Source of the DNA: Larix kaempferi
Lineage: Eukaryota; Streptophyta; Pinopsida; Pinales; Pinaceae
DNA length: 64,000 nucleotides
Assembly (NCBI GenBank): GCA_027924585.1
Contig: BSBM01000232.1
Location: 27,738,501 to 27,802,500, forward strand
Direction of reading: 5' to 3'
In this document: positions 45,293 to 57,100 of the stretch, piece by piece
How the letters are laid out: each line of letters begins with the position of its first letter
Numbering within the stretch: position 1 is the stretch's first letter
Notes under the pieces: generated by a model
Databases searched by the model: none
What the model was told of the DNA's origin: nothing
What the model saw: the letters and a program-made list of their open reading frames with translations, nothing else
Program-made: the position numbers and the translations under genes

Positions 45293-46295
45293 TTAGACCA
45301 TCCCAATCAAAGGAAATGACCTCAGTACTTGGGGGGGGGGGGGTCCTGTAGGAATGGACAGGGTTTCCCCTTGCCTAGGACATTCTGAATTGACTAGGAA
45401 AACATCAGCAGTTTCCAATTCACTCTCACTTGGAAGATAAGAATGAGACAAATATTGTGTCATGGTGACTGCTTCAGTATGGACTTTCTCCAAAAGAGCG
45501 GGATCGAGTGGAGATGAGATCGACTCGATCACTTCACTCTCCGAAGGAAGAGTGGGATCGATTATAGATGAAACTGAATTGATCACTTGGTCAACCAGCG
45601 GGGGGTCAAGGGGAAACTTACTATCACTTGTTGGAAGCACCTATTGAGAACTAGTAATATCTTCCAACCACCGTGAAGCTTCATCCATGCTTGGACAAAG
45701 GAAAGTACGGTGCATACCCTTGCATATCAAACAATGGGTACAGGACTTTAATCTTTCGACCCTTCACCAACGGGTCACTGGTCGAGGGAGTTCCATCAAC
45801 ATGATGATCAGAGGTTGACAATACAAGCGGTTTGGGGTTTTTAGACCACACTTCTGACACACGAGAAAGACCGGGACAATTTTTGAAAAGGTGATCACCC
45901 TTGCAAAGTTTGCAAGGGAACTTGGGCTTGCGAGGTGTTCTCATAGAATGAGTGCCATCAGAGGAAGATGGTTGATGCTTGGTCTCTTTCTTATCTTTCT
46001 TCTTCTTAATCTTCCCTTTATTCTTCTACACACCCGCCTTCTTACTAACATCAGAGTTTTCAGTAGGAGAAGAGCAAGAGATGGAAGCCGATTCAACTTT
46101 CGACGGAAAAGGAGAAGGGTCATCATGAGATTGATGCTCATGTGGTGAAGGACCTAGGTCCGACACGATTGGTGCACTTGGTGGAACTGGATTGGAGAAT
46201 AACCATACCAGTAATCCTATCGTCAATCCAGGAAGACTCAACGTAGTCATAAAGGGAGGACCAACAGTTCCACAAGGGGGAATAACAAATGGCAT
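45293..46295 (-). pseudogene. gag: Partial gag of element C (nucleocapsid end only)
   Basis: From 46295 downward: a Pro/Ser-rich N-terminus, a Lys-rich basic region, the knuckle CKLCKGDHLFKNC at 45876-45914, then a Ser-rich acidic linker to 45293. Stops near 46026 and 45681 and a G homopolymer of 13 at 45331-45343 interrupt it. The capsid core present in B is missing, so it cannot assemble a particle alone. Confidence 0.78.
45876..45914 (-). other. CCHC zinc knuckle of element C
   Basis: C-K-L-C-K-G-D-H-L-F-K-N-C followed by P, spacing CX2CX3HX4C. It shares 8 of 13 positions with B by my alignment. Confidence 0.92.
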
Positions 46296-48550
46296 ACCTG
46301 GAAAGGGGCCTCTTGGTTGGTAGTCCCAGAAGAATCTTCCATATCTAAAACTTCCTAAGAGTCTCTAAAGTACCACACAAGTCAAGCACTACTCAAGTCT
46401 AAAAGAAACAAGCAAACTGTGTGAATAGGAGTGGATTCAAAGTCTGGAACATCACGAGATTATCAAGGCATCGCAAACCGCGATATACTGCAGGGCCCAA
46501 CAATATGATGCGACAAGGAGGATTGGGACTGTACCCTTGCTTTCATACCCTATTACCTGGACAGTACGTGCGTGCTAATCTCCCCGAGTGCTGTTCTTGG
46601 TGTATTGCTTTGCCAAGACGACCAAATGGTTAACTCAAATGGTTTCAGGATTCCTATGGGTGTCTCCTGATATACGCAAGGTACGTGGGAGCTCAAATCC
46701 ATAGTGGTGCTATCTAATGCACAACCATTCGGAAAGAGACCTTCCGATATACTACCGAGTACGTGATACACCCTTCGATATATGCCAAGTACGGATTATG
46801 GTACTTGGTGGGTACGTGAAGGATCTCTATATACCGATAAGTACGTGGAAGACTACAATACCCTCGGGATACAGTGCTGGCAAATAACGACAGATGCCAC
46901 GCTTAACGACGCCGAAACACGTCTATAACTTACACACAGTTACTAAATGATTTTAACCTAAGCTAGCGTTAATTTTATCTTGTACGGTTAGGTGGATGCA
47001 TGAGGTGAGTACATAAACGTAAACATAATGCAATCCTCAACTACATGACAATGCACATTTTCCTTTCCTTTTCAATGAAAACTACTTAAGGTAAGGAGAG
47101 ATTTTTCTTTCTTTCAAACCAAAAGTACTTAAGTAGTAGCGAAAAGAAGAATTCCTTCCTAGAGTGCAATAATTCTAACTTTCTGCAATAATCAGCCAAA
47201 AAGTGTAAAGAAAATGAAAGATGCAGCTAATCTTTACAATGTATAAGACAAGATGATGAAGCACTTTCAATTTTCAAATGCATGTGTAAAAAATGGAACT
47301 TGATAACTAAACAATTTTCATATCTATATACAGAAAGTGAGAGAATATCTACAACACTCTAATCATTCAAAAATTCCCACAGAAAAATGGCAAGCACCCA
47401 AACAACTCAAAGGCACTCAAGAAAGGCTCAAAATCTACCAAATGCAATAATTATAACTCATTTCCTATCTTTTTACACTTGAAAAAGACACATCCAAGCT
47501 ATGGAAAGAAGGATTCCACAAACGTTTCCAATCAAATGCAAGACAAAGATAAGCACTTAACAATCTTATCTAACTCAAATGCACACAAAACTGAAACAAG
47601 CCTTTCTTCTTTTTATAAATGTAATACCAAGAATTTCAAATGATCAAATTAAAACAAGAAGAATACTTATGTTTCCCAATTTCATGAATATAGCAAAAGA
47701 GTGACAAAATCAATCTTTTCTTTGAAATAAAGTGGAGACAAAGAATCAATCTTTTCAAATAATCATTAGATAGCTTAACATGTAAAGGAAACAAGATACA
47801 TAACCCAAGAAAGAGAGGCTAAAAAAGACATGGATATCCCACACTTTTCAAGTCTTTAAAATAAGCTAGTCACGCCAAACCAAAAATGATCTCAAAACCT
47901 TGAGATGGGTCAAAACGACTAAAGGATGCACGATTCGCTTAAAAATGTAAGAAAAACACTAGTTTTGACTCAAAGGGCCAAACATGAATCCAAATCTCGA
48001 AAGACCCAAAAACCAATACAAACAAGCCAAACAAAACACACAAATCGAAGATGGGATCTCTGGCTGGATCTTGCAGCACAGAGGGAGTTATATAGCAAAC
48101 CATAGTCCAGACTGTCAAATGAAGAGAAGATTCCTGCATGCCAAAAATTTGACAGATCGACACACTCTGTGCTTGTACACAGTGCGACGTCATAGGTTTC
48201 CTACACGGGAAATGCGACGATGTCGTAGTATGCCAATGCAAAGGGTGCGACGAGTAAGCAACATATAAAGAACAGAGACTTGGAAAGACACAACGTCGCT
48301 CTGTTTCCACTGCCCAGGTGCGATAGGAGAAGTCTAGATTAAAAAATGAATCAGATCTGTCAGCAATGAACCATGGAATGGTTTGGGAATGAGTTGTATA
48401 AACTCAGAGGAAGTAGATCAGAGTCTTCAACATGAAGATCTGATAGTGAAATCAACTCCAAGAAGTAAATGGCAAAAAATAAAAAGGCTTGTGTCAAGCA
48501 ATCAACTGAAAATGACTCTCAAATTGACAACTCCTGACCAAATATCAATA
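46296..48550 (-). other. Leader of element C
   Basis: Non-coding and matching the leader of B, including the gatatac/gtacgtg array at 46660-46860 and tgcgac boxes at 48180-48260. Retaining this stretch in a pol-less element fits a role in packaging (inference). Confidence 0.75.
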
Positions 48551-48554
48551 CTCG

Positions 48555-48569
48555 CCAGTATGGTCGCCA
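48555..48569 (-). promoter_or_regulatory. Primer binding site of element C
   Basis: The minus strand tggcgaccatactgg lies four bases after the 5' LTR, identical over 15 bases to that of B. Confidence 0.78.
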
Positions 48570-48573
48570 GATT

Positions 48574-49473
48574 TGTTATCGGACGATCCACTCGAGCGGA
48601 CGCGAGCAGGATCTCCCTAGCTCAAAGTGAGTCTAGAACAAATAGAACAAACTACCAATGCATTTCCTAGATCTACTTAAGGATCAAGTACTAGATGTCT
48701 TACCTTTTTACTACGCAATCCTTTCTCCTGAATCCTGCTCCACGTCCCATGGTCGTCAGATCTTAGCTGCAAGACCTGTCAAGACAAAGAAACAAGAGAA
48801 ACCAGTAAAAGACATCTATACAATAAGCGATCTAAGTAAACAGTTAAGTAGGTAAACTACTCAATACCATTGCACACATTAACAATATTGGTGGAAAGCA
48901 TTTGTATTACTGTAAATAGAGGAGTACATGATAGAGATATAGAACCACAACCAAGGCTTAACGCTGTAGCCCTTCTCCTACGAAGCCAATTGCCATATCC
49001 TTCCAAGGAAGTATGAGTTCTCCAATAGGTGAATGGAGGCATCTTAAGAGTGATTTCACCAACATGTAGATACCATACTCTTCCTCCCTTTGGGATGGGA
49101 GTGAGCTTCACTTATATAGGACTAAGTGGATAGGGTATGGATAGGATAGGTTGAGAGATGGTAGGAAAGAGATAGGGGATCCTCCCAAAGAGTTAGGGGT
49201 TGAGTACTAGCTCCCCTAGAGGTCAGGGATAAGCCCCTAAATGAGCAAGTTTCGAGAAGGATCTCGAATAAGCTATTTTTTCCCATTAACTGACCTCGTC
49301 GCACCCTGCAATGGAGCAAACTGCGATGTCGCATGTTGCTAGTGTGCAACCTGCGACAACCCTTCAAAACCTAGCACAACTGAGCACAAATCCTCCCAGG
49401 ATGATTATTTAATCCAAGTATCTTCAGGGGTGTATACACTGAATCTTATGATGAGTAGATTTTGGGTGTAATA
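48574..49473 (-). repeat. 5' LTR of element C
   Basis: 900 bp, the same length as the 3' LTR and only a few percent different by eye. Its last bases on the plus strand are gtgtaata instead of gtgtaaca, a change at the LTR tip. Confidence 0.92.
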
Positions 49474-49478
49474 GTTGT

Positions 49479-49852
49479 TGAGGGGTTTTCAGAGCATACA
49501 TTTGCACGAATACCTCATGTTAGAAGGAATCTAATGAAGTATGGTTGACATAGTCAAAGAAGAAGTCAGTTGGGTTAGCATTATCAACAATCCAATTCAC
49601 AACATTTGTATAAGTCATCAAAGGTGGTCTTGCTGTGATAGCATGGAGTTGATATTTTCTAATGTTATGGTATGCTTGTAAATCATGTGGAATTTATGAT
49701 AAATCATCATTATAAAAAATCAAGTAAATTCGGGGCCAGACTATATAATAAGTGTCGGAAACCCTCTCTTCAATATTAGAAAACACTCCCGCATTTGGGT
49801 CTTTAATTCTCAACTCATCTAAATCTGATTTGGATCTCGTGTTTCTTGACAT
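49479..49852 (-). pseudogene. Copy E of the unrecognised protein family, N-terminal part
   Basis: Minus-strand frame from the ATG at 49850-49852 (MSRNTRSKSDLDEL), continuous in phase with 40873 once C and its duplication are removed. Stops lie near 49691 and 49523. The conserved N-terminal block YHNIRKYQLHAITARP and YTNVVNWIVDNA (49560-49670) matches copy F (YQNISKSHLHAIASRP, YTDLVKWMIEFA). It begins with a short basic, polar leader and has no signal peptide. Confidence 0.7.
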
Positions 49853-50240
49853 AATTGCAGGTGATTGAATTTTCTGTTTAAAGAGAGGAAAATATGATTC
49901 AAATGACTAGAAAAATCCTGAATTATATAACCCGTGGGAGGTAGAAAAATATTACCTGTAATAACAATGCAAGGAAGTTAAAGTCAGATGCCAAATTTCG
50001 CATAGGTAAAGCAAATACAGACAGGTAAAAATCAGACCGTAAAAATGGTAAAAGAAAAACCACTTCAAAGGGTTTAAATTCGAAAAAAATACGCTTAAGG
50101 TGAAATTAAAACACAAACATCGATTTGATGAAATTGGAAGGTCAAGATTAAAACCGATGTTTGCTAACTCACATGAGATAAAAGTGCTTATTAGAAGTCA
50201 GAGTTGGAAATCAGGGTTAGGATCTGAAAATTATAATTTA
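49853..50240. other. Spacer upstream of copy E
   Basis: A/T-rich, no gene seen; would hold the promoter of copy E if it was ever a gene. The short plus-strand frame at 50100-50309 runs into the minisatellite and is not supported. Confidence 0.5.
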
Positions 50241-50425
50241 AGTTCCCGATTTCCGACTTCCGTAGTCGGAGTCGGAGATCGTGGCTTAAATTTAAAAGTT
50301 ATTGATTAAGGTTCCCAATGTCCGACTTCCGCAATCAGAGTCAAAGATCACTGCTTAAATTTGAAAGTTATTAATTGAAGTTCCTGACTTCCAACTTCAG
50401 CAGTCATAGTCGGAAATTCGGGAAA
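50241..50425 (+). repeat. Three-unit minisatellite
   Basis: Units of about 70 bp start near 50241, 50311 and 50381. Each has a gttccc..tccgacttccg box, a gtcggagtc-like box and cttaaatttaaaagttatt. The ccgacttccgcag motif recalls the leader repeat of element A. Confidence 0.85.
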
Positions 50426-50639
50426 CTAAATAAAATGATAGCAAGATACTTGATTTTTTCTGACAAAATAAATGGTCGAAAAAGTCGAGATGATAAAGTC
50501 AGGATGGAAAAAAGATCAGAATAAATACAAAATTTAACTACATATTTATTGAATTTGACTCTAATAGAATAAAATAACTTAACAACTCTAGCAATAACAA
50601 ACTTAGGAAAATAATTCATATGACTTATTAAAATCAAAA

Positions 50640-51012
50640 TTATAGGGGTTCCCATTTTATTAACAAAATGGGATCTGCTGTGCAAGCAACAAGGGCCTCA
50701 AATGCTTTCATGAATTGTTGGTTGAGCAATAAACTTAGAGTCTTCAATGAGTACATTCTGGCGAAAGTGTTAGGCTTGTAGGAAGCATACACCAGTTGGT
50801 TGGCATCTTTGAATGTTGAAGTCTGGATATCGGCAAACTCGATCATCCATTTTACCAAGTCTGTGTAGGGTAGAACCGTAGGCCGAGATGCAATGGCGTG
50901 CAGATGAGATTTACTGATGTTCTGGTATAAAGGTGCTTCAAAAATCAGCGTTGGAACATCGACATAAAAATACGTGATTGCATGTGGGTCGGTGCCCGTA
51001 CATCGAGTGAAA
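50640..51012 (-). pseudogene. Copy F of the unrecognised protein family, N-terminal fragment
   Basis: Minus-strand open frame of about 120 residues aligning with the N-terminal block of copy E: TDPHAITYFYVDVPTLIF with SDTYYIVWPRIYLIF, YQNISKSHLHAIASRP with YHNIRKYQLHAITARP, and YTDLVKWMIEFADI with YTNVVNWIVDNANP. It ends at a stop at 50640 where E continues, so it is truncated. Upstream it meets a TGA near 51013 and then the satellite array. It is the third copy in the same orientation. Confidence 0.7.
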
Positions 51013-51029
51013 AATCAAATAAAAATATT

Positions 51030-53560
51030 ACTTTCCCAATTTCTGACTTCCGCAGTAGATAGTAGGGATCGGAGCATCGACTAAGTTATAACATATGAAA
51101 AATGTTTGTCCTGACTTCCAACTTCCGACAAGAAGGGTCGGCCGACCCTTCATTTATGAGAGAAAACAAAAGAATGAATGGCCGACCCTTCCTGTATTGT
51201 AGGATTAGTAGGAATAGTAAACACCAGAAGGATCGGGCACCCCTTCTTATATCCTCCAAATATCAAGAATATCATGGAGAGAAAGGATCGCCCGCCCCTT
51301 CGTTTAGTAGAGAATTGTGAACGCCTATATCCAACAATTCACCTATATCCAGAATGGTGAACACAAGAAGGATCGAATGACCCTTCTTGTAGTATAGAAC
51401 TATTATGAAAAGAATACTGGGAAGAAGAAGGGTTGGTCGCTCCTTCATTTATGAGATAATTGTAAAAATATTCAACCTACAAAGGCTAGGCCATCAATTC
51501 ATGTATATCCAAAATGGTGAACACTGGAAGAATAATGAGCACAAGAAGGGTCGACCAACCCTTCATTTACGAGATAAATTTAAAAATATTTAATCTACGA
51601 AGGCTATGCCGGCAATTCCCGACTTCCAACTTCCGCAGTAAATAGTAGGGATCGTGACATCAACTAATTTATAACATATAAAAAATGTTTGTCTTGAATT
51701 CTGACTTCTGACAAGAAGGGTCGGTCGACCCTTCATTTATGAGAGAAAACTGAAGAATGAACGGCCAAACCTTCCTGTATTGTAGGATTAGTAGGAATAG
51801 TAAACACTAGAAGGATTGGGAACCCCTTCTTATATCCTTGAAATATCAAGAATATCATGGAGAGAAAGTATTTCCCTCCCCTTCGTTTAGTAGAGAATTG
51901 TGAACACCTATATCCAACAATTCACCTATATCCATAATGGTGAACACAAGAAGGAACAATTCACCTATAGAACTATTATGAAAAGAATACCGGGCAAAAG
52001 AAGCCCCTTAATTTATGATAGAATTGTAAAAATATTCAAATTACGAAGGCTAGGCCATCAATTCATGTATATCTAGAATGGTGAACACTGGAAGAATACT
52101 AAGCACAAAAAGGTTCGACCGACCCTTCATTGATGAGATAAATGTAAAAATATTTAATCTACGAAGGCTAGGCCAAGAATTCATCTATATCCCGAATGGT
52201 GAACAGAAGAATGAATGGTCAACCATTCTTGTATTGTAGGATTAGTAGAAATAGTAAACACTAGAAGGATTGGGAACTCCTTCTTATATCCTCCAAATAT
52301 CAAGAATATAATTGAGAGAAAGGATCGACTGCCCCTTCGTTTAGTAGAGAATTGTAAAAATGTCGAAGCTACGAATAGTCATCCAACAATTTACCTATAT
52401 CCAAAATGGTGAACACAAGAAGGAATAACTGACCCTTCTTGTAATCTAGAACTATTATGAAAATAAAACTGAGCACATGAAGGGTCGATTGCCACTTCAG
52501 TTATGAGATAAATGTAAAAATATTCAACCTACGAAGACTAGGCCAACAATTCATGTATATCCAGAATGGTGAACACTGGAAGAATATTGAGCATAAGAAG
52601 GGTCGGATGACACTTAATTTATGAGAGAAATGTAAAACTATTTAATCTATGAAGGATAGGCCGACAATTCATCTATATCTAGTATGGTAAACACAATAAT
52701 GAAGGGTTGACCCTTCCTATATTGTGGGATTAGTAGGAATATTAAACACAAGAAGGATCAGGCACCCCTTCTTCTATCCTCCAAATATCTAGAATATCAT
52801 GGAGCGAAAGGAATGGCCACCCATTCATTTAGTAGACTTAATTGTAAAATTGTCGAAGTTATGGATGGTCATCCAACAATTCATCTATATCCATAATGGT
52901 GAAAAAAAGAAGGAACGATTGACCCTTCTTGTATTATAGAATTATTACGAAAATAATACCGAGCACAAGAAGGGTCGGTCGCCCCTTCATTTATGAGAGA
53001 AATGGAAAAATATTCAATCTACGAAGGCTAGGTCGATAAGTCATCTTTATTCAGAATGGTGAACACTGGAAGAATACTGAGCACAAGAAGGGTCGGCCGC
53101 CACTTCATTTATGATAGAAATGTAAAGATATTCAACCTACGAAGGCTAGGAAAACAATTCATCTATATCCATAATGGTGAACAAAAGAATGAATGGATGA
53201 CCCTTTTTGTATTGTATGATTATTAGGAATAGTAAACACAAGAAGGATCGGGCGCCCCTTCCGATATCCTCCAAATATAAAGAATATCATGGAGTGAAAG
53301 GATCAGCCGCCCCTTCGTTTATTAGAGAATTGTAAAAATATTGAAGCTCTGAATGGCCATCCAACAATTCACCTATATCTAGAATGGTGAACCCAAGAAG
53401 GATCGAATGAACCTTTCGGTATTATAGAACTATTAGTAAAAGAAAACCCAAGAAGGATCGGACACCCCTTTGTATATTCTTCAAATATCAAGAATATCAT
53501 GAAGATATTCTATCTAGATAAATTTTACATAAGTTGCTTTGAGAAAGGAATGAACGCTCC
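51030..53560 (+). repeat. Palindrome-rich higher-order satellite array
   Basis: Five higher-order units, marked by agaatgaatgg-type boxes at 51171, 51754, 52208, 52695 and 53186 (spacing about 583, 454, 487 and 491 bp). Each unit alternates sub-blocks: aagaagggtcg..cgaccctt boxes, tcatttatgagagaaatg, tattcaacctacgaaggctaggc, caattcatctatatccagaatggtgaacac, and ccttcttatatcctccaaatatcaag. The first unit has the perfect 20-base palindrome gaagggtcggccgacccttc at 51132-51151; later copies are decayed forms. Open frames through it are repeat artefacts. Confidence 0.9.
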
Positions 53561-53963
53561 TTCTTGCATTGATTCATTTTCTACAAACCACAATAAAGAT
53601 CCATTTAAATGCTAAGGAGTAGCACTTGATTGAAATGTGACTTCTTGTAATATTCTCGATCTGTTTATTTCTAGCAGAAATACCAAATTAAAATGACAGT
53701 TAATATGAAATAATGATTGTTCCTTCTATGATCGATTCTTTCTCAAATGAATATATAAAATGTACATTCGATCTCTCATGGATAATCCTAGCAAATTTGT
53801 TCTTAATCAATCAATTGATTTTGGAAAGGAGCGGTAGTTCCTTCTCCATCGATCATTCGCCTGAAAATTTGCAAGTATACATCTAATATAAAAACACTAA
53901 TTGATAATTATAAACATTGTATGAATTATTATATTAACTACACAATATTTACTGTTTTGTAGA
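53561..53963. other. Non-coding stretch before the split exon
   Basis: A/T-rich and free of coding motifs. It ends with actgttttgtag at 53951-53962, a good splice-acceptor pattern, so it may be intron of the gene that follows. Confidence 0.5.
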
Positions 53964-54194
53964 TAAAACATGTTTGTGCTGTTGATCCTTAGTCAATACT
54001 AGGAAATCCTGTTCCTTGATTTGTTAAAATATCATAACCTTGGTTTATTCAAGCATGGATGGTATGTTGAGATGGATGAACTGGATAATTTGTACCCGGA
54101 TTTATATCTATCATGCTTGGGTGAGGAAGGAGTTCCAACTCAAGCTGGAATATTGACATCTGTAGATCCCATTTATGACGATTTATTACGTGTT
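53964..54194 (+). CDS. Coding exon of an unrecognised gene, first part (split by element G)
   Basis: From 54003 to 54194 one frame is open and has coding character (LFKHGWYVEMDELDNLYPDL, SCLGEEGVPTQAGIL, VDPIYDDLL). It is preceded by an acceptor-like gttttgtag. Stops in all frames before 54003 mean the exon start lies between 53963 and 54055, or the first codons are decayed. Element G enters after 54194. One copy of the gtgtt duplication restores the same frame at 63666, and the protein continues without a stop to the window end. I do not recognise the family. It could be a host gene or a further mobile-element protein. Confidence 0.55.
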
Positions 54195-57100
54195 TGTCAT
54201 GTCCCCAATTTTAGCTAATTCAGTGACCATGGGTAAAAAGGGGACAAAATAACCCCTAAGGAAAATAATTTCATTTTATTATGCATGCATAGAATAAATT
54301 TTATCCTAAGTCAAATGGAGAAATTAATTTTAATTAATTTTTGTAATTAGAATTGCTAATATGTGTGCAAGTGGGCCAAGAGGGTGCCCTCATGAGGATA
54401 AGGTTGCTAAATTGGAACTGGAGGCCAGAAAATAGCAAGGAATGAAAAGGAGGAAGGTGCAAGAAGTTTCCAAAAGAAGGAAATTGGAAACATCCAGAAA
54501 AATTTAAGGGAGGGCACAGTTTCCAAAAGGGAGCTTAGTTTAAAAAACATGAAACTTTTACAAAGCATGAAACATATTGAGACAAAGGGGGGCGCAATTT
54601 CTAAAGGAGAGAAAAGCTGTAAGGAAAAATAAAGTAAGTCTATCCACTCATGGAGGGTCCATTTGGAAGGGCTCTCACAGGTCACCAAGCATGTCAACTT
54701 GCTCAGCAGGTCACCATGACTTCTATAAAAGAAGCCAAGAAACTCCTATTCACATATTTTGTCAAATTGAATTTATGTGTGAGAATTCTATGCTTTTCAA
54801 GGTAAGGTGGTGCTCCCTAGCTAAAGAATGGGAGATGAGACCCATTCCTTCTATTATAATTCTCATTCTTTGATATTATTTCATCAATTAAAGCCATAGA
54901 GAGTTTATTTGCAGGTCTATTCACTCCAGTACTAAGAATAATTCAAGCCTCCAGTCAGAAGTAGAGAAGTGTGTGGGTTGAGGAGAATTTATGAGGTGTT
55001 TTTGGCTCAAAGAGAGAGTTTGAAGTGGATGCGCCCTTGAGGAGATTTGGTGCTATGTTACTGCCCATATTCAGCTTAAATAACATCCTCTTTCCATCCT
55101 ATTTCATATCCATGACCCTTCTCTTCTCATTCTTCCATTCTGAAACAATATAGTCCCATTATTTGTAAGAGATCTATGCTATAAAGGCCCTCTTGTTTTT
55201 TTGGAGAGCATAGATCTATCAAAAACTATAAAGATTTGATTTATTAAGTTGTTGCTGCCATAAATGATCCTTATTAATTCTGAAATAATTCATGTTAATG
55301 TATCTGGAATTTTTAGTAGCTATCCTAATACTCAAATCCAAAGACCAGTAAGTTTTGCTTGAGAATGGAGCTAGTTATGGTTGTGCAATTGTCATGTCCC
55401 AAAATTTTGCATTGGGTCACAATGGCCTAAGCCCCTTGGCCATACTCATGATAGTTTGTCAAATGGATGATAAGGCTCAAATAAATGCCAAGAATGAAGT
55501 CCAAGTTAGTAATAATGTGAAATTAGATCAAAATGGACAAGGTGGGTCACATTAAGAGAAATTCCCAATTGAAAGTTGTAATATACCCATCCAAATGAAC
55601 TGCCATGGAGGAAAATTACTAGTTCCCTAGGTTGGGGGGTGGAAGATTTGGGATTTGAAATAAGGGGGATAATAAATGATGTTTGAACATTAGAATGGCA
55701 TAAATATTTAATAAAGGATCTAAATAAATAAATACAAGGGAAAATCAAAGTGGCAATTGATCATGAAGACACATGGAGGATGTGGGACCCACACAAGCTA
55801 GATTTTCTATGCCACATGGCATCCTACTCTTGTCATTTCGAATACATAAGAATCCCAAGGTTCTTGGGATGAGTTGGAAGGTAAATATACTTGGAATGGA
55901 TCAATTAAGGTCGAATTAGAGTGGAAGAGTAACTCCCATGGAAGAGGAAGAGGCATTTTGGAGCTAGGGAGACACTTGGACTAGATTCCCTAGCTCTATG
56001 ACAACAATGCTGAAGATGCTATGAAACCTATGACAAAAATAAGACCTGAAGGATGACATCTGACATATATGACATGTCAAGGCTAAAAATAGCCTCCAAG
56101 AGGGCGCTCAAGTGAGTTAGGGCAGCCAAAGAGACACCAATTCAAATTTGGAGAAGGAGAGGGCTAGAATTGGAAGGACAAGTGGCATACTTGGGAATCT
56201 ATTCGCAACTTGAGTTGGCATGAAGCTCATGGGAGGAATTCGACCCATGGAGGACCTTAGAAGTTTATAAAATACAATAACAAAGAAGGAAGGTAGATTT
56301 TGATCATTTTAGAATTTGCATTTTTCATTTGGAGAGGAGAGCTAGTGGAGTGCTACTCTACTTGCTTTAGCACCAATTTCGAGGGTGAAAGATTCCCCTC
56401 GTAGTTGGTAATTGGAAAGGCCATTCGGACCTTTAATTTGGAGATTTAATGGAGTCTTTTGTTACAGGTTGAATATACAGGGAAACTCATGGTCACCTCT
56501 CTTTCATCTTGCTTCGACAACCATTTTTCTATTGCTTGGCATATTCATGATCCTTGAGGGAAGGCACACTTGGTGAGCTATTGTGCTCTTTGGGGGAGCT
56601 TATAATGCCCCATTTATTTTTTAATATGATTTAAATGCTATGTTATTCACCTTTAGAAAGTTTCAGGTCGAGATTCCAAGTGGAAATGTATAAATCTGGC
56701 CATTAATGAGAAAATGGTGCCTTTTCCCCACCATGTTGATGTTTTCCAATGTTGTGATGATAATTTCGAATGAATAAGTGAAAAAATGATGGAATAATGA
56801 TATATGTAATTTTAATAATGTGTTTTTCAAGTTTCATGTTCAGTGCCTAAGATTTTGGAGTCATTTGGTTCAGTTTCATAGCATTTGGAGAAGTTTGCCT
56901 ATCATTCCCCCCAAGGTCGAAACTAATATTTTATACCTGATTTGAAGAGAGTTGTAACAGACTTAATAACCTAAATAGTGATGCATATGAGAACTTAATA
57001 ATGTCCACTAAACATCCCCTACTCCTATCCAGAAATTCGAAAGGATCCAACAACACTTGGAGAGCCATTTTCAGCATCTACCCAGGGGGGATTTGAACCC

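Larger units (their letters stand above)
40932..49473 (-). mobile_element. Element C: non-autonomous relative of B with perfect target duplication
   Basis: LTRs of exactly 900 bp at 48574-49473 (5') and 40932-41831 (3'), with gttgt duplications at 40927-40931 and 49474-49478. It shares with B the LTR type, TGGCGACCATACTGG primer site, leader, tandem array, gag zinc knuckle, protease with DEGAS site, 3' tail and polypurine tract. It lacks the capsid core, RT, RNase H, integrase and the antisense gene. It probably moved with proteins supplied by B-like elements (inference). It interrupts copy E of the protein family, and the frame of E agrees on both sides. Confidence 0.93.

Noticed and set aside
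51030-53560. CRISPR-like array of repeats and spacers
   Set aside because: Sub-blocks are diverged, unit lengths vary, the between-box sequence is itself repeated, and the context is plant repeats with no cas genes.
54407-54697. Similar minus-strand open frames at 54407-54697 and 61920-62255
   Set aside because: Both are the same segment of the two LTRs of element G; the similarity is LTR duplication, not a gene pair.
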